From contig NZ_FUZZ01000001.1 in assembly GCF_900168065.1 (NCBI RefSeq), forward strand, positions 3,034,623 to 3,098,622: DNA of 64,000 bases, in the 5' to 3' direction. This document shows positions 1-9,431 of this stretch, piece after piece. Position 1 is the stretch's first letter. Every line of letters starts with the position of its first letter. The translations under genes were made by a program, and so were the position numbers. Below the pieces are notes generated by a model. The model was not told where the DNA came from. It did not search any database and was given only the letters and a program-made list of their open reading frames with translations. This stretch comes from Chitinophaga ginsengisegetis (lineage in GTDB: Bacteria; Bacteroidota; Bacteroidia; Chitinophagales; Chitinophagaceae).

Positions 1-2747
1 GGGCGTTCCTGGTTGGCATTGGGCCGCGGGAAATCGTTGGTAGGATTGGCCGGCGTATTGTAGTCTATATTCAGGTTATTATAACGGCCAAACAGGGTGT
101 TATAGTTCTGGTAGAAATCACTTTTAATCATGCTTCCCATGCGTGCAAAGGCTACGATAGACAATTCAAACCCTTTATAGGAGAAGCGCTGGGTAGTACC
201 TGCGGACCATTTAGGCTGTGGAGAACCCAGGATCTGGCGGTCGTTTTTAGCATCGATAAGGGTATCGTTATTTACATCTTCCAGCCTGATTTCTCCTGGC
301 TTCAGATTGTAAAGTTTTGCCAGCTGGGCATCCTTTTCCTGCCATACACCGATCTTCTTAAAATCATAGTATACATAGGTAGGCTGACCTACAAACCAGG
401 CATTTCCAACATCGGCGGTTCTGCCATCGCCGAGAGAGAGAATTTTGGACCGGTTGAGGAACATGTTGGCATCCATTTTCCAGCTAAACCCATTAGGGTT
501 ATCGATGATAGTGGCGCCAATTCCAAATTCAAAGCCGCGGTTCTGGGAAGTACCGAGGTTCATCAGCACTTCATTAAAGCCATTGCTGAACGGGAGCGTT
601 TGCGGCATGAGCAGGTCGGTGGTGCGTTGGTTATACCATTCCACCACACCGGTGATACGGCCATTCAGGAATCCGAAATCAAGACCGATATCAGTGGATG
701 TGGTAGATTCCCAGGTGAGGTTGGGATTACGCAGATCGAGCGGTACAAAGCCCAGTACGCCTTTATTACCGAAGGAATAAGGAATCCTGCTCAGGTTACC
801 CTGCGTGGCATATGGGTTAATACCGGTGTTACCGATGCGGCCAAAGCTGGCGCGCAGTTTCAGGTTATCCAGCACTTGTTGTCCTTTCAGCCATTTTTCG
901 TTTACTATGTTCCACGCACCTGCAATGGAAGGGAAATAACCCCATTTTTTACCGGGTGCGAAACGGGAAGATCCATCAGCGCGGAGGGTAAGAGTCAGGA
1001 GATAGCGGTCGTCGTATCCATAGTTCAAACGGCCCATATAGGAAAGGATGGTCCAGGAACTCAGACTACTGGTTACGCCGGTTACATTGAGCGACTGGCC
1101 CAGGTTATAATATTGCTGTGTTTCTACCGGGATACCTCTTACGTTGGTAGTGGAAATATCCACGTTCTGACGTTGAACGCTGTATAAGCCGGTAAAGCCG
1201 ATATTATGTTTTTTGATCTCTTTGTTGTAGGTCACTATGTTTTCAATGGTATACGCCATGGTAGCGGCGTTTCCTTTGGAAGCAGTAGCATCACCACCGC
1301 CAATCAGCAGGTTGGTATTGTTTTTACCCTGGAAAAGGCCATAGTTGTAATTCTGAACATCCGGGCCCACGTTGAGACGGTATTTCAGGCCATCTATGAT
1401 TTCCACTTCTGCGAACAGGCTGGTGAAGATGCGGAAACGTTTCATCAATTCCACGCGGTTGCCGGGCACATAATCCAGTAACGGGTTTGGTTGCTGGCTA
1501 TCGCCGGTGGGATAGGTGATCAGCTTTCCGTTGTCGTCGTAGGGAGCGGCGATGGGCAGCATTTTCAGGGCATTGTCTATCCCGTTGTAGGTTTCGCCGT
1601 TACGTTCACTGTAGGCGCCTAACAGGGTGGCTCCCACGCGAACGCGGTCGCCGATCATCTGGTCGATGCCCACATTGAAATTGTAGCGTTCGTAGCTTTG
1701 CAGTTTCAGCACGCCCTGGTCTTTGAAGTAGCCCAGTCCTACGGTGTATTTTGTTCTTTCCGTACCGCCGGCTACGCTGAGGCCATGATTGGTTTGGTAT
1801 CCCGGGGAAATCATCAGATCCTGCCAGTCAACGTTTGTACCTTTCTTGATATTGGCATATTCAACGGTGTTAAATATTTTCTTGTCGGAGGCGTCGGGGT
1901 TGGCATCATCGTATTTGCCGATGGTGCGGTTAGCTTCCCGGCGCATTTCAATGAAGCGGTTAGCATCCATCATGTCGGATTCGCCGAGTTGTTGTACATA
2001 GCCATAGGAACCGCTGTAGGAAACCACGGGTTTTCCTTCCTTGCCTTTCTGGGTAGTGATGAGTACTACGCCATTGGCGCCCCTGGAGCCATAGATAGCT
2101 GTTGCGGATGCATCCTTCAAAATATCCATCGATTGTATTACTCCCGTACCGATATCGCTGAGGGTACCGGCGTAAGGGATCCCGTCTACTACATAGAGGG
2201 GGTCGTTACCGGCCCTGAGGGAGCGGCTACCGCGGATACGTACGGTGGGTTCATCTCCGGGTTTACTACTGTTATTGAGTACTTCCACGCCGGGTGCGCG
2301 GCCCTGCAGGGCCTGTTGCGGGTTGGTTACCGGCACGTCCTGGATGGCTTTGGTGCCTACGGAGGAAATGGAGCCGGTTACATCTTTTTTCTTCTGTTGA
2401 CCGTATCCTACCACCACAATTTCTTCCAGTTTTTTGCGGTCTTCCGTTAAAACTACGGAAACGATTGCACGACCCTTTACAGCTTCTTCATAAGTGTTAA
2501 ATCCGATGTAGGTAAATACGAGTACAGCGTTGGCGGCGTCTGTAACTTTGAGCCGGAAATGTCCCTTGCCATCCGACTGGGTGCCTGCATTTTTCCCTTT
2601 GATAGAAACTGTTACGCCTACCAGTGGTTGCTTCTGAGCATCGAGGATATTACCTTCTACGGTAATTGGGTTGCCTTGTGCCTGGGTGAGTTGGTAAAAT
2701 AGCAAACATGCTATCATACAGATAAGACGTGAAAAAACTTTTTTCAT
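1..2747 (-). CDS. SusC/RagA-type TonB-dependent outer-membrane receptor, 3' end cut by window
   Basis: The minus frame stays open from the ATG at 2747 to the window edge, giving about 915 residues, so the last part of the barrel and any following susD lie outside. The start is MKKVFSRLICM with a signal peptide ending near residue 24 (TQAQ). A carboxypeptidase-like CarbDLD domain follows (VEGNILDAQKQPLVGVTV), then a TonB-box-like EEIVVVGYG, a plug domain (VRIRGSRSL, PLYVVDGIP, ILKDASATAIYGSRGANGV) and the start of the 22-strand barrel. The family imports glycans or other oligomers with a SusD lipoprotein lid; the substrate cannot be read here. The promoter faces the DUF1080 gene across 263 bp that holds two LacI-type operators, which suggests shared control. 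Confidence 0.93.
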   Translation of the reverse strand, partial: MKKVFSRLICMIACLLFYQLTQAQGNPITVEGNILDAQKQPLVGVTVSIKGKNAGTQSDGKGHFRLKVTDAANAVLVFTYIGFNTYEEAVKGRAIVSVVLTEDRKKLEEIVVVGYGQQKKKDVTGSISSVGTKAIQDVPVTNPQQALQGRAPGVEVLNNSSKPGDEPTVRIRGSRSLRAGNDPLYVVDGIPYAGTLSDIGTGVIQSMDILKDASATAIYGSRGANGVVLITTQKGKEGKPVVSYSGSYGYVQQLGESDMMDANRFIEMRREANRTIGKYDDANPDASDKKIFNTVEYANIKKGTNVDWQDLMISPGYQTNHGLSVAGGTERTKYTVGLGYFKDQGVLKLQSYERYNFNVGIDQMIGDRVRVGATLLGAYSERNGETYNGIDNALKMLPIAAPYDDNGKLITYPTGDSQQPNPLLDYVPGNRVELMKRFRIFTSLFAEVEIIDGLKYRLNVGPDVQNYNYGLFQGKNNTNLLIGGGDATASKGNAATMAYTIENIVTYNKEIKKHNIGFTGLYSVQRQNVDISTTNVRGIPVETQQYYNLGQSLNVTGVTSSLSSWTILSYMGRLNYGYDDRYLLTLTLRADGSSRFAPGKKWGYFPSIAGAWNIVNEKWLKGQQVLDNLKLRASFGRIGNTGINPYATQGNLSRIPYSFGNKGVLGFVPLDLRNPNLTWESTTSTDIGLDFGFLNGRITGVVEWYNQRTTDLLMPQTLPFSNGFNEVLMNLGTSQNRGFEFGIGATIIDNPNGFSWKMDANMFLNRSKILSLGDGRTADVGNAWFVGQPTYVYYDFKKIGVWQEKDAQLAKLYNLKPGEIRLEDVNNDTLIDAKNDRQILGSPQPKWSAGTTQRFSYKGFELSIVAFARMGSMIKSDFYQNYNTLFGRYNNLNIDYNTPANPTNDFPRPNANQER

Positions 2748-2850
2748 AACGTAGTTTAATAATGATTGTAGATAAAGAGTATTGCTTTTTGATTTTGGCT
2801 GTTGCTACGTGGATACTTTCTGGAAACAAAATAAGATATTTTTACATTGC

Positions 2851-2864
2851 TGCAATCGTTTGCA
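2851..2864. promoter_or_regulatory. Putative LacI/GalR-family operator 1
   Basis: TGCAATCGTTTGCA has TGCAA and TTGCA arms around a central CG, the usual shape of LacI/GalR-family sites. It lies about 100 bp upstream of the susC start on the minus strand. Its right flank, ATGAATA, is also found next to the site at 9418-9431. The cognate regulator is not in the window. Confidence 0.55.
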
Positions 2865-2949
2865 TGAATATTTTTATTTCTAATTCTGCCAAACCCCATA
2901 TTGGTCAGATTATCATGTGATTAAAAAATAAAAAATAAGATTAATCTTT

Positions 2950-2963
2950 TGCAATCGGTTGTA
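2950..2963. promoter_or_regulatory. Putative LacI/GalR-family operator 2
   Basis: TGCAATCGGTTGTA is the same palindrome type as at 2851-2864 with one weaker arm base. It sits 47 bp before the ATG of the DUF1080 gene, where a repressor or activator would act on that promoter. Confidence 0.5.
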
Positions 2964-3010
2964 AAAATCATTTTCATTGTTTATTTTGGTCACCTTATTC
3001 CGTTTAAGTT

Positions 3011-4378
3011 ATGAAAAAGACGATCCTTTTATTTGGCTCCCTGCTGTGTATGTACGGTAGCCTTTTCGCCCAGAAAGCCCAGTGGCAGCAACTTTTCAAC
3101 GGTAAAGATCTGAAAGGCTGGAAGCAACTCGGGGGTGAAGCAAAATATAATGTGCAGAACGGCGAAATTGTGGGTACCACGGTGATGAATACGCCAAACT
3201 CTTTCCTCGCTACTGAAAAAGAGTACGGCGACTTTATCCTGGAGCTGGAATTCAAGCTGGGCAAGGAATTCAATTCCGGCATCCAGTTCCGCAGCCAAAG
3301 CCGGGCCGACTACCAGAATGGCCGTGTATTTGGCTACCAGATGGAAATTGACCCGTCTGACCGTAAATGGAGCGGTGGTATTTATGAAGAAGGCCGCAGA
3401 GGCTGGCAGTACCCTATGGAACTGAACCCTGCCGGTCAGAATGCCTTCAAAAAAGACGGCTGGAACAAATACCGTATTGAGTGCCGGGGCAACGAAATGC
3501 GTACCTGGGTAAATGGCGTACCTACTGCCCACCTGGTAGATACCGCGCTGCCAAAGGGTTTTATCGCTTTACAGGTGCATAGCATCGGCAAAAATGCAGC
3601 AGACGACAACAAAAATATCTACTGGAAAAATGTCCGGCTGATAGAAAACCCGGCTGCCTCCCAGTACTCCCCTTACGACAACATCTACGTTGTTAATAAT
3701 GTGGATAACACTATTTCCGGCCAGGAAAAGAAAAACGGCTACACGCTGTTATGGGACGGAAAAACCAGCAAAGGCTGGAGGGGCGTGTATAAGAAGAACT
3801 TCCCTACCTCCGGCTGGACCATGCAGAATGGAGTGCTTATGATTGGTCATTCCAACGGAGATGAAGAAGGCAGCGGCGGCGACATTGTTACAGAAAAACA
3901 ATACGGCGCTTTTGAGCTGGAATTTAGCTTTAAACTCACGCCAGGAGCCAATAGCGGGGTAAAATACTTCGTGAGCGAATCCTATGAAACAGGTGGCAAG
4001 TCGGCTATCGGGCTGGAATACCAGGTACTGGACGACGAAAAGCACCCGGATGCCAAGTTAGGACGCGATGGAAACCGCACTTTAGCAAGTCTTTACGACC
4101 TCATGACAAGAAAACAGGAAAAACGTGCCATCAACCCTATTGGAGAATGGAACAAAGGTCGTATTATTGTGTATCCAAATAATCACGTAGAACACTGGTT
4201 AAATGGATTTAAAGTGTTGGAATATGAGCGTGGCTCCCAGGCTTTCAAGGATCTGGTAGCCATCAGCAAGTATAAAAACTGGAAGAATTTTGGTCTGTGG
4301 CCCGAAGGGCATATCCTTTTACAGGATCATGGTAATGAGGTTTCTTTCAAAAGCATTCGAATAAAAATTCTTAAATAA
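3011..4378 (+). CDS. Two-domain DUF1080 protein (3-keto-disaccharide hydrolase family)
   Basis: The protein has 455 residues and a clear signal peptide ending near residue 21 (GSLFAQ), so it is probably periplasmic. It carries two tandem DUF1080 jelly-roll domains. The first, about residues 24-212, opens with [15 protein letters not shown]; the second, about 243-454, opens with [15 protein letters not shown]. Family members cleave 3-keto-glycosides made by Gfo/Idh/MocA-type oxidoreductases, and also occur as broader glycoside-binding or hydrolase proteins. The duplicated domain is common in Bacteroidota. It is transcribed alone and ends in a strong terminator at 4420. A LacI-type site lies just upstream, and a similar one precedes the Gfo/Idh gene at 9395, which suggests the two act in one 3-keto-sugar route. 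Confidence 0.88.
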   Translation: MKKTILLFGSLLCMYGSLFAQKAQWQQLFNGKDLKGWKQLGGEAKYNVQNGEIVGTTVMNTPNSFLATEKEYGDFILELEFKLGKEFNSGIQFRSQSRADYQNGRVFGYQMEIDPSDRKWSGGIYEEGRRGWQYPMELNPAGQNAFKKDGWNKYRIECRGNEMRTWVNGVPTAHLVDTALPKGFIALQVHSIGKNAADDNKNIYWKNVRLIENPAASQYSPYDNIYVVNNVDNTISGQEKKNGYTLLWDGKTSKGWRGVYKKNFPTSGWTMQNGVLMIGHSNGDEEGSGGDIVTEKQYGAFELEFSFKLTPGANSGVKYFVSESYETGGKSAIGLEYQVLDDEKHPDAKLGRDGNRTLASLYDLMTRKQEKRAINPIGEWNKGRIIVYPNNHVEHWLNGFKVLEYERGSQAFKDLVAISKYKNWKNFGLWPEGHILLQDHGNEVSFKSIRIKILK

Positions 4379-4419
4379 TATTTTTTATCTTTTTTTTCAT
4401 TGTTCACTGTTCTAAATAA

Positions 4420-4448
4420 GCATTCCGATTCTTCGGAATGCTTTTTTT
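4420..4448 (+). terminator. Rho-independent terminator after DUF1080 gene
   Basis: A perfect 9-bp stem (4420-4428 with 4433-4441, core GCATTCCGA) with a TTCT loop is followed by seven T. It lies 41 bp after the stop codon. Confidence 0.9.
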
Positions 4449-4492
4449 CTTGGATAAAACGGTAAATTACTCCCTGTTCACAACCCATTTAT

Positions 4493-6283
4493 ATGAAAAT
4501 GTTACAACGAAAAGGCTACCTCCTCCTGTCGGGCGCTTTACTGGCGGGGGCTTGTCAGCAACCTGGCGGTCATAGTAACCCGCAGGCCACGCAGGATTCC
4601 CTGCGTAACCTGGCCACCCGGTACTACAACGAAAGCATGGCCCTGAACCCGCTACAGGCCACCCAGAACGGGGAAAACCAATATAACGACCAGTTGCCGA
4701 TAGACATCAGTGACAGCTACCGCGCAAAGGCCGATTCTTTCTATGCCAGCTACCAGCAGGCCATCAAGGGTATTGATACGGCGGCACTTTCCGGCAACGA
4801 CCGTATAACCTACGACATGTTGCAACGGGAATTCAGCATCAACCGGGAAGGACTCACCTTTCACGATAACCTGATGCCTGTGCAGCAGTTCACCTGCCTG
4901 CCGCTCACACTGGCGCAACTGGGTTCCGGTTCTTCTGCCCAGCCATTTAAGACGGTAAAGGACTATCAGAACTTCATGCATCGTATGGAGCGTTTTGCTA
5001 TCTGGACCGACACAGCCATCGCCAATATGCGCAGGGGCATAGCTACCGGCTACGTATTGCCGCAAAGCCTGGTGGTGAAAGTGATTCCGCAGGTAACAGA
5101 CCTGGCCAAAAAAGATACTGCCAACAACGTATTCTATGCGCCGCTGAAAACGATCCCCGATTCGCTGGATGCCGCTACCAAAGCGGGCCTGGTAAAAGAT
5201 TATACGGCGTCTATTGAAAACTATATCCTGCCTTCATTTGCAAAGCTGCGCGACTTCATGCAAAAGGAATACCTGCCTAAAGCCCGCACCAGCAGCGGTA
5301 TTGGCGCTATTCCGGATGGTAAGGCGTTTTATGCTTTCCTGATAAAAAGCTGGACTACCACCGATCTTACTCCTGAAGAAATTTTTGCTTTGGGAGAAAA
5401 AGAAGTGGCCCGGATCCGCGGTGAAATGGAAGATGTGAAGAACAGCACCGGTTTCAAAGGCGATCTGCCGGCCTTCTTTGCGTCGGTACGTACGGATAAG
5501 AAACTGCGCATCTTTAAAACGCCTGCCGCTATCCTGGATTCTTTCAAAGCCATTGAGGACAAGATCATGCCGGGAGTAAAAAAGATGTACGGTCATCTTC
5601 CCAAAACAAAATTTGAAATCCGCCAAACCGAAGCATACCGGGCAGCTTCCGCATCTGCAGAATATATGCAGGGCAGCGCAGACGGTACCCGGCCGGGCGT
5701 ATTTTACGTGCCTATCCTTGATGCCACCAGCTTTTCGTATACCGGTATGGAATGCCTTTTTTTACACGAGGCTATTCCCGGTCACCATTTCCAGATTTCC
5801 CTGCAACAGGAAAACGACTCCCTGCCTAAGTTCCGCCGCTTCTCGTGGATTGGCGCCTATGGCGAAGGCTATGCCCTGTATTGCGAAAGTTTAGGAAAAG
5901 AGCTGGGATTATACACCGATCCTTACATGTACTTTGGACGCTTAACGGATGAAATACACCGCGCTATTCGTTTAGTCGTGGATGTTGGTATGCACACCAA
6001 AGGCTGGACCCGTGAGCAGGCCATCAAATACATGATGGATAATGAGCCGGTATCCACGCAGGAAGCCACCGCTGAAATTGAGCGTTACATGGCCATTCCC
6101 GGCCAGGCGCTTTCCTATAAGATCGGGGAACTGAAGATCCGCGGATTGCGGAACCAGTATACCAAGTCGCTCGGCAGCCGGTTCAGCTTATCATCTTTTC
6201 ATGATGAGTTGCTGAAAGACGGCTGTGTGCCGTTGTCGGTACTGGAGCAAAAAATGTCGCGCTGGGCAGCAGCTCAACCCTAG
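4493..6283 (+). CDS. DUF885 family lipoprotein, putative metal-dependent peptidase
   Basis: The protein has 596 residues. It starts with a lipoprotein signal (LLAGAC, lipidated Cys at residue 21), so it is membrane-anchored. The DUF885 hallmark HEAIPGHH lies at residues 425-432, with a following GEGYALYCESLG that supplies a likely third ligand; this resembles the zinc site of M3/M32-like peptidases. Length and motif order fit the family. The substrate is unknown; relatives are annotated only as DUF885 proteins. The gene is flanked by terminators on both sides, so it is monocistronic. The start could also be the ATG two codons downstream (4499). Confidence 0.88.
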   Translation: MKMLQRKGYLLLSGALLAGACQQPGGHSNPQATQDSLRNLATRYYNESMALNPLQATQNGENQYNDQLPIDISDSYRAKADSFYASYQQAIKGIDTAALSGNDRITYDMLQREFSINREGLTFHDNLMPVQQFTCLPLTLAQLGSGSSAQPFKTVKDYQNFMHRMERFAIWTDTAIANMRRGIATGYVLPQSLVVKVIPQVTDLAKKDTANNVFYAPLKTIPDSLDAATKAGLVKDYTASIENYILPSFAKLRDFMQKEYLPKARTSSGIGAIPDGKAFYAFLIKSWTTTDLTPEEIFALGEKEVARIRGEMEDVKNSTGFKGDLPAFFASVRTDKKLRIFKTPAAILDSFKAIEDKIMPGVKKMYGHLPKTKFEIRQTEAYRAASASAEYMQGSADGTRPGVFYVPILDATSFSYTGMECLFLHEAIPGHHFQISLQQENDSLPKFRRFSWIGAYGEGYALYCESLGKELGLYTDPYMYFGRLTDEIHRAIRLVVDVGMHTKGWTREQAIKYMMDNEPVSTQEATAEIERYMAIPGQALSYKIGELKIRGLRNQYTKSLGSRFSLSSFHDELLKDGCVPLSVLEQKMSRWAAAQP

Positions 6284-6643
6284 CAATGCCTTGTCCCGTT
6301 TGACTTTCGGCTTGTGTTACCCCTTCCCGGTGGTAATACAAGCCGAAACTTTTTTGGGGCGCCCGGGATTAAATTTCGATTAATAAAAAAAGCTACGTTT
6401 CCCTGAAATACGCCCTGGTCCGGGATGAAAAATTTTCCCACCGGAAGGAAAATTCATTTTAACATTCATGATTGGGTTTTATTTCCTATTTTTATAGGGC
6501 AGTTTCATTCACTATTTACAGCTTAGATTTACGTTAACCACACATACTTCATATTTTAATATGTTAGTCTGTGCATGTAAACTATTGACACAAGTCGTCC
6601 TAAAAAAACGGCCCTAAATAATATTCTTTTAAAACCTGCTGCT
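6284..6643. other. Intergenic region: terminator plus AT-rich promoter stretch
   Basis: The 360 bp start with the terminator at 6305-6355. The rest is AT-rich sequence before the YjbR-type gene. No further ORF or repeat was seen. Confidence 0.6.
6305..6355 (+). terminator. Rho-independent terminator after DUF885 gene
   Basis: A long stem pairs 6305-6321 with 6332-6348 (arm TTTCGGCTTGT and its complement plus six inner pairs). Six T follow from 6350. Confidence 0.9.
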
Positions 6644-7000
6644 ATGTTTGATCATACCCTTGATCTGTGCCGGTCACTTCCGGCTGTCATCACTGAACAA
6701 AAGTGGGACAATGAGTTGCGCTTTTATGTAGGCGAAAAGTTATTCTGCATGATATCCCTGGATCCGCCTCACCGGGTATCCTTTAAGTGCAGTCAATCGC
6801 AGTTTCACCAACTGATTTCAAGACCTGGTATTGTACCGGCTCCTCACCTGGCGCGGTATCACTGGGTACAGCTGAAACAGGAGGATATGCTGCCGACGAC
6901 CGAACTGGAAACATTCCTGCAGAATGCCTATGAAATTATAGTAAGCTCCCTGCCGCCATTTGAGCAGGAAGCCATCCATAAGATGAAGGCGCATGCCTGA
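6644..7000 (+). CDS. MmcQ/YjbR family protein
   Basis: A 118-residue protein of the small YjbR/MmcQ fold (CyaY-like, sometimes called DNA-binding). Family features are the N-terminal LCRSLPAVITEQKW, a lysine before a hydrophobic strand (EKLFCMISL), VSFKCS, the conserved HWVQL and the C-terminal AYEIIVSSLP. No enzymatic role is established for the family. The gene is cytoplasmic and single, and its TGA abuts the stop codon of the convergent exporter gene (7000/7001) with no spacer, so no terminator fits between them. Confidence 0.8.
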   Translation: MFDHTLDLCRSLPAVITEQKWDNELRFYVGEKLFCMISLDPPHRVSFKCSQSQFHQLISRPGIVPAPHLARYHWVQLKQEDMLPTTELETFLQNAYEIIVSSLPPFEQEAIHKMKAHA

Positions 7001-7783
7001 TTATTTCCAGATAGTAAAGAAGATATCGTATACCCCAAATACGATAAGGGTAAGTGCAAATAATTTTTCGAGGGCAGGAGTTTTCATTTTCACCGCTGTT
7101 TTAGCTCCCAGCCAGGAAGCAGGGAATGCGGTGAGCGACAGCAGCAGCGCGATATTCCAATCTATGTGACCTAGCCACCAATGCGTTAAAGCGCCGGGTA
7201 TGGATAAAATAGCCGATAACACTACTGCACAGGCAAGCGCCTGTTTTATGGGCATTTTTAATTTTTTTATAAAGAAGGAACTAAACAGGATACCACCCGC
7301 ATTTGCCAATAATCCGGATAAAAAACCGATAAATAAAGCGGCTACCACTAACTTACCTGCCGGAACATCTTCACTTATTACTGCTGATTCACTGGTTGAT
7401 TTCCTGCGCATAAAGGAATACATGAGCGACATGCCCGTGGCCATGATAAAGAGGGCAGTCATGATCATCAGTGTTTTGCCTGGTAAGTAGCTGCTGAGCC
7501 ACGAACCAATAACGGTGGCCGGAACGCCAAAAGCAGCTCCCAGCAGGATTACCCGTTTGTTAAACAGCTTCTCTTTGCTATACACTGCTGTGGCAGATAA
7601 TGTGCTGGTGATAGATGCCGGTAACGGCGAAGCCAGTGCGAAAAAAGGATTTACGCCGGCAAAGATCTGCAGGGCCGGTGTGCTGATGGCACTGCCTCCC
7701 TTTCCTAATAAACCGGACAAATAGCCTACTACGAGTCCTATCAGCAATACTGACAGGTATTGAGATTGTTGTAAAAATTCCAT
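7001..7783 (-). CDS. TauE/SafE family sulfite/anion exporter
   Basis: A 260-residue integral membrane protein with about eight hydrophobic segments. It has the internal duplication typical of TauE/SafE: GLVVGYLSGLLGKGGSAISTP near residue 16 and the related GFLSGLLANAGGILFSSFF near residue 153. The family exports sulfite, sulfoacetate or related anions across the inner membrane; the substrate cannot be told from sequence. It starts at the ATG at 7783. A 270-bp region with no gene separates it from the Gfo/Idh stop codon. Confidence 0.88.
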   Translation of the reverse strand: MEFLQQSQYLSVLLIGLVVGYLSGLLGKGGSAISTPALQIFAGVNPFFALASPLPASITSTLSATAVYSKEKLFNKRVILLGAAFGVPATVIGSWLSSYLPGKTLMIMTALFIMATGMSLMYSFMRRKSTSESAVISEDVPAGKLVVAALFIGFLSGLLANAGGILFSSFFIKKLKMPIKQALACAVVLSAILSIPGALTHWWLGHIDWNIALLLSLTAFPASWLGAKTAVKMKTPALEKLFALTLIVFGVYDIFFTIWK

Positions 7784-8057
7784 TCAAATCATTCCTCCGG
7801 GAACGCGCAACTTCGTGGTTGGTGTGGTTGGTTATAAAAATTACAGGTAGCTCAAAAGTAGGGGATCGTCATTAATTACTACGATAACTAAAAGTTATGG
7901 GGGATAACAAGATATTATATTTATTGTTAGCCTATAAACCCAATAGGAGAAAGGGTTTATGACTTTGTAAAGATAGGGATTCTGAGTAATAGTCAACACA
8001 ATTTTCTTAAGAAATTATGCTTTTTGAGGGCTATTACCCAGAACCCGTTTGACTTAT

Positions 8058-9395
8058 TTATGCTTTCGGTGTCCAGCCTTTTTCATATTCCCTTTCCCAC
8101 ATTTTCATGGCTTCCTTATCGTTGAGGATATGACCATTGGAAGGATCGGTATGAAGGATACGGCCGGTACGTTGCGCGATGTTGCCCAACAGGCAAAGCA
8201 GCGTGCTGCGGTAGCCGACATTGATTTCGGAGTTGAGTTTGGCATTGCCGCGGATACTTTCCAGGAAGTTGTTGATATGCACGGCATCATAAAACTCACC
8301 GGCAGGACTAACGGTGTTGGTTACACTCTGATTAGGATTAGCGGCCTGTTTTACTTCCTTGATCACTTTACCTTTTGTATCGATCAGTTTGTAGCTGTCG
8401 CCGCCGGAGTTGTACAGGCTTCCGTTTTCGCCGAACAGGGTAAATCCGCGGCCACTGCCTTCCAGGTTGAAGGGGCTGCAGCTGCGGCCTTCCCAGGCAA
8501 TGGCCTTGTTGCCTTCAAACTCGAAGTTCAGGGTTTGTGTGTCTGGTGTTTCCCAATCGTCTTTAGGATAGGCATAGCGCCCACCGGCAGAAGTAACTTT
8601 GGTAGGGAATTCCACATCCATAAACCAGCGGAGACAATCCAGTTCATGGGTAGCATTGTTGCAGGTTTCGGAAGTACCCCAGTTCCAGCGCCAGTGCCAG
8701 TTGTAGTGAACAATGTTATCGAGGTAGTCGCGGCGGGGAGCGGGGCCCTGCCACAGGTCCCAGTCGAGCGTAGCCGGCACCGGGATCTTTTTCCCGATAC
8801 CGATTGGTTCGCGGTTATTCACGTACCATCCGCGGCCATAATACACTTTACCCAATACGTTTTGTTCTTTTACTTCTTTCACTGCCTGCTGGAGGTTAGG
8901 CCAGGAACGGCGCTGGTTTCCCATTTGCACCAGGCGGTTATGTTTTTTTGCCGCTGCCAGCAGGATTTCGCCTTCACCCGGATTGTGGGCGCAGGGTTTT
9001 TCCACATACACGTGCTTACCCGCAGCTGTGGCCATAATGGCCGCAGGAGCGTGCCAATGGTCCGGGGTTGCTACGATGAGCGCATCAAAATCTTTCCGTT
9101 CCAGTAATTTCCGGATGTCTTTAATTACTTCCGGTTTGCGGTCTTGCGCTCCGGCAATGGCTTTGAGCCCTTTGGCGATGGCGCCGTCTTCCACATCGCA
9201 AACGTAGCCTATTTCAGCTCCGGGTAGCTTTGCTGCACACTGTGCCAGCCAGTTGCCCCTGGAGTTAACGCCCATTACTCCCAGTACCAATTTGTTGCTG
9301 GGGGCATTTTTCCCGAATACGGGGAAATTCAGGATCGTTAATCCGGCTCCCAATCCGGCCATGCTACCGGTTTTGAGAAAATCTCTTCTTTCCAT
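8058..9395 (-). CDS. Gfo/Idh/MocA family oxidoreductase with Tat-like signal
   Basis: The start was chosen at the ATG at 9395, giving 445 residues beginning MERRDFLKTG. The frame stays open to an ATG at 9422, but that would put coding sequence over the operator-like palindrome at 9418. The RR-DFLK stretch and following hydrophobic GSMAGLGAG resemble a Tat signal, so the enzyme is probably periplasmic. It has a Rossmann glycine motif (GVMGVNSRGN) and the family's EKPCAHNPGEG with the catalytic-type lysine. Such enzymes oxidise or reduce sugar hydroxyls with a bound NAD(P); the exported Bacteroidota group is linked to C3 oxidation of glycosides. The shared operator suggests a link with the DUF1080 hydrolase at 3011. 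Confidence 0.9.
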   Translation of the reverse strand: MERRDFLKTGSMAGLGAGLTILNFPVFGKNAPSNKLVLGVMGVNSRGNWLAQCAAKLPGAEIGYVCDVEDGAIAKGLKAIAGAQDRKPEVIKDIRKLLERKDFDALIVATPDHWHAPAAIMATAAGKHVYVEKPCAHNPGEGEILLAAAKKHNRLVQMGNQRRSWPNLQQAVKEVKEQNVLGKVYYGRGWYVNNREPIGIGKKIPVPATLDWDLWQGPAPRRDYLDNIVHYNWHWRWNWGTSETCNNATHELDCLRWFMDVEFPTKVTSAGGRYAYPKDDWETPDTQTLNFEFEGNKAIAWEGRSCSPFNLEGSGRGFTLFGENGSLYNSGGDSYKLIDTKGKVIKEVKQAANPNQSVTNTVSPAGEFYDAVHINNFLESIRGNAKLNSEINVGYRSTLLCLLGNIAQRTGRILHTDPSNGHILNDKEAMKMWEREYEKGWTPKA

Positions 9396-9417
9396 AACGG
9401 TGATATTATTTATTCGT

Positions 9418-9431
9418 TTCAATCGGTTGCA
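9418..9431. promoter_or_regulatory. Putative LacI/GalR-family operator 3
   Basis: TTCAATCGGTTGCA matches the sites at 2851 and 2950. The CAATCGGTTG core is shared with site 2 and the TTGCATGAAT edge with site 1. It sits 23-36 bp before the preferred Gfo/Idh start. Confidence 0.55.

Larger units (their letters stand above)
2748..3010. promoter_or_regulatory. Divergent promoter region between susC and DUF1080 gene
   Basis: This is an AT-rich 263-bp gap between divergent start codons. It contains two 14-bp LacI/GalR-like palindromes, at 2851-2864 and 2950-2963, listed separately. No gene is seen in it. Confidence 0.6.

Noticed and set aside
1698..2450. 250-codon plus-strand open frame
   Set aside because: It lies wholly antisense to the conserved plug region of SusC, and its translation has no family features.
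2989..2998. TCACCTTATT shared with 27045-27054
   Set aside because: A single 10-mer shared by two promoters in 64 kb of AT-rich sequence, in different orientation to the genes, is compatible with chance.
8049..9107. 352-codon plus-strand open frame
   Set aside because: It is the antisense shadow of the Gfo/Idh oxidoreductase, which shows all family motifs on the minus strand.
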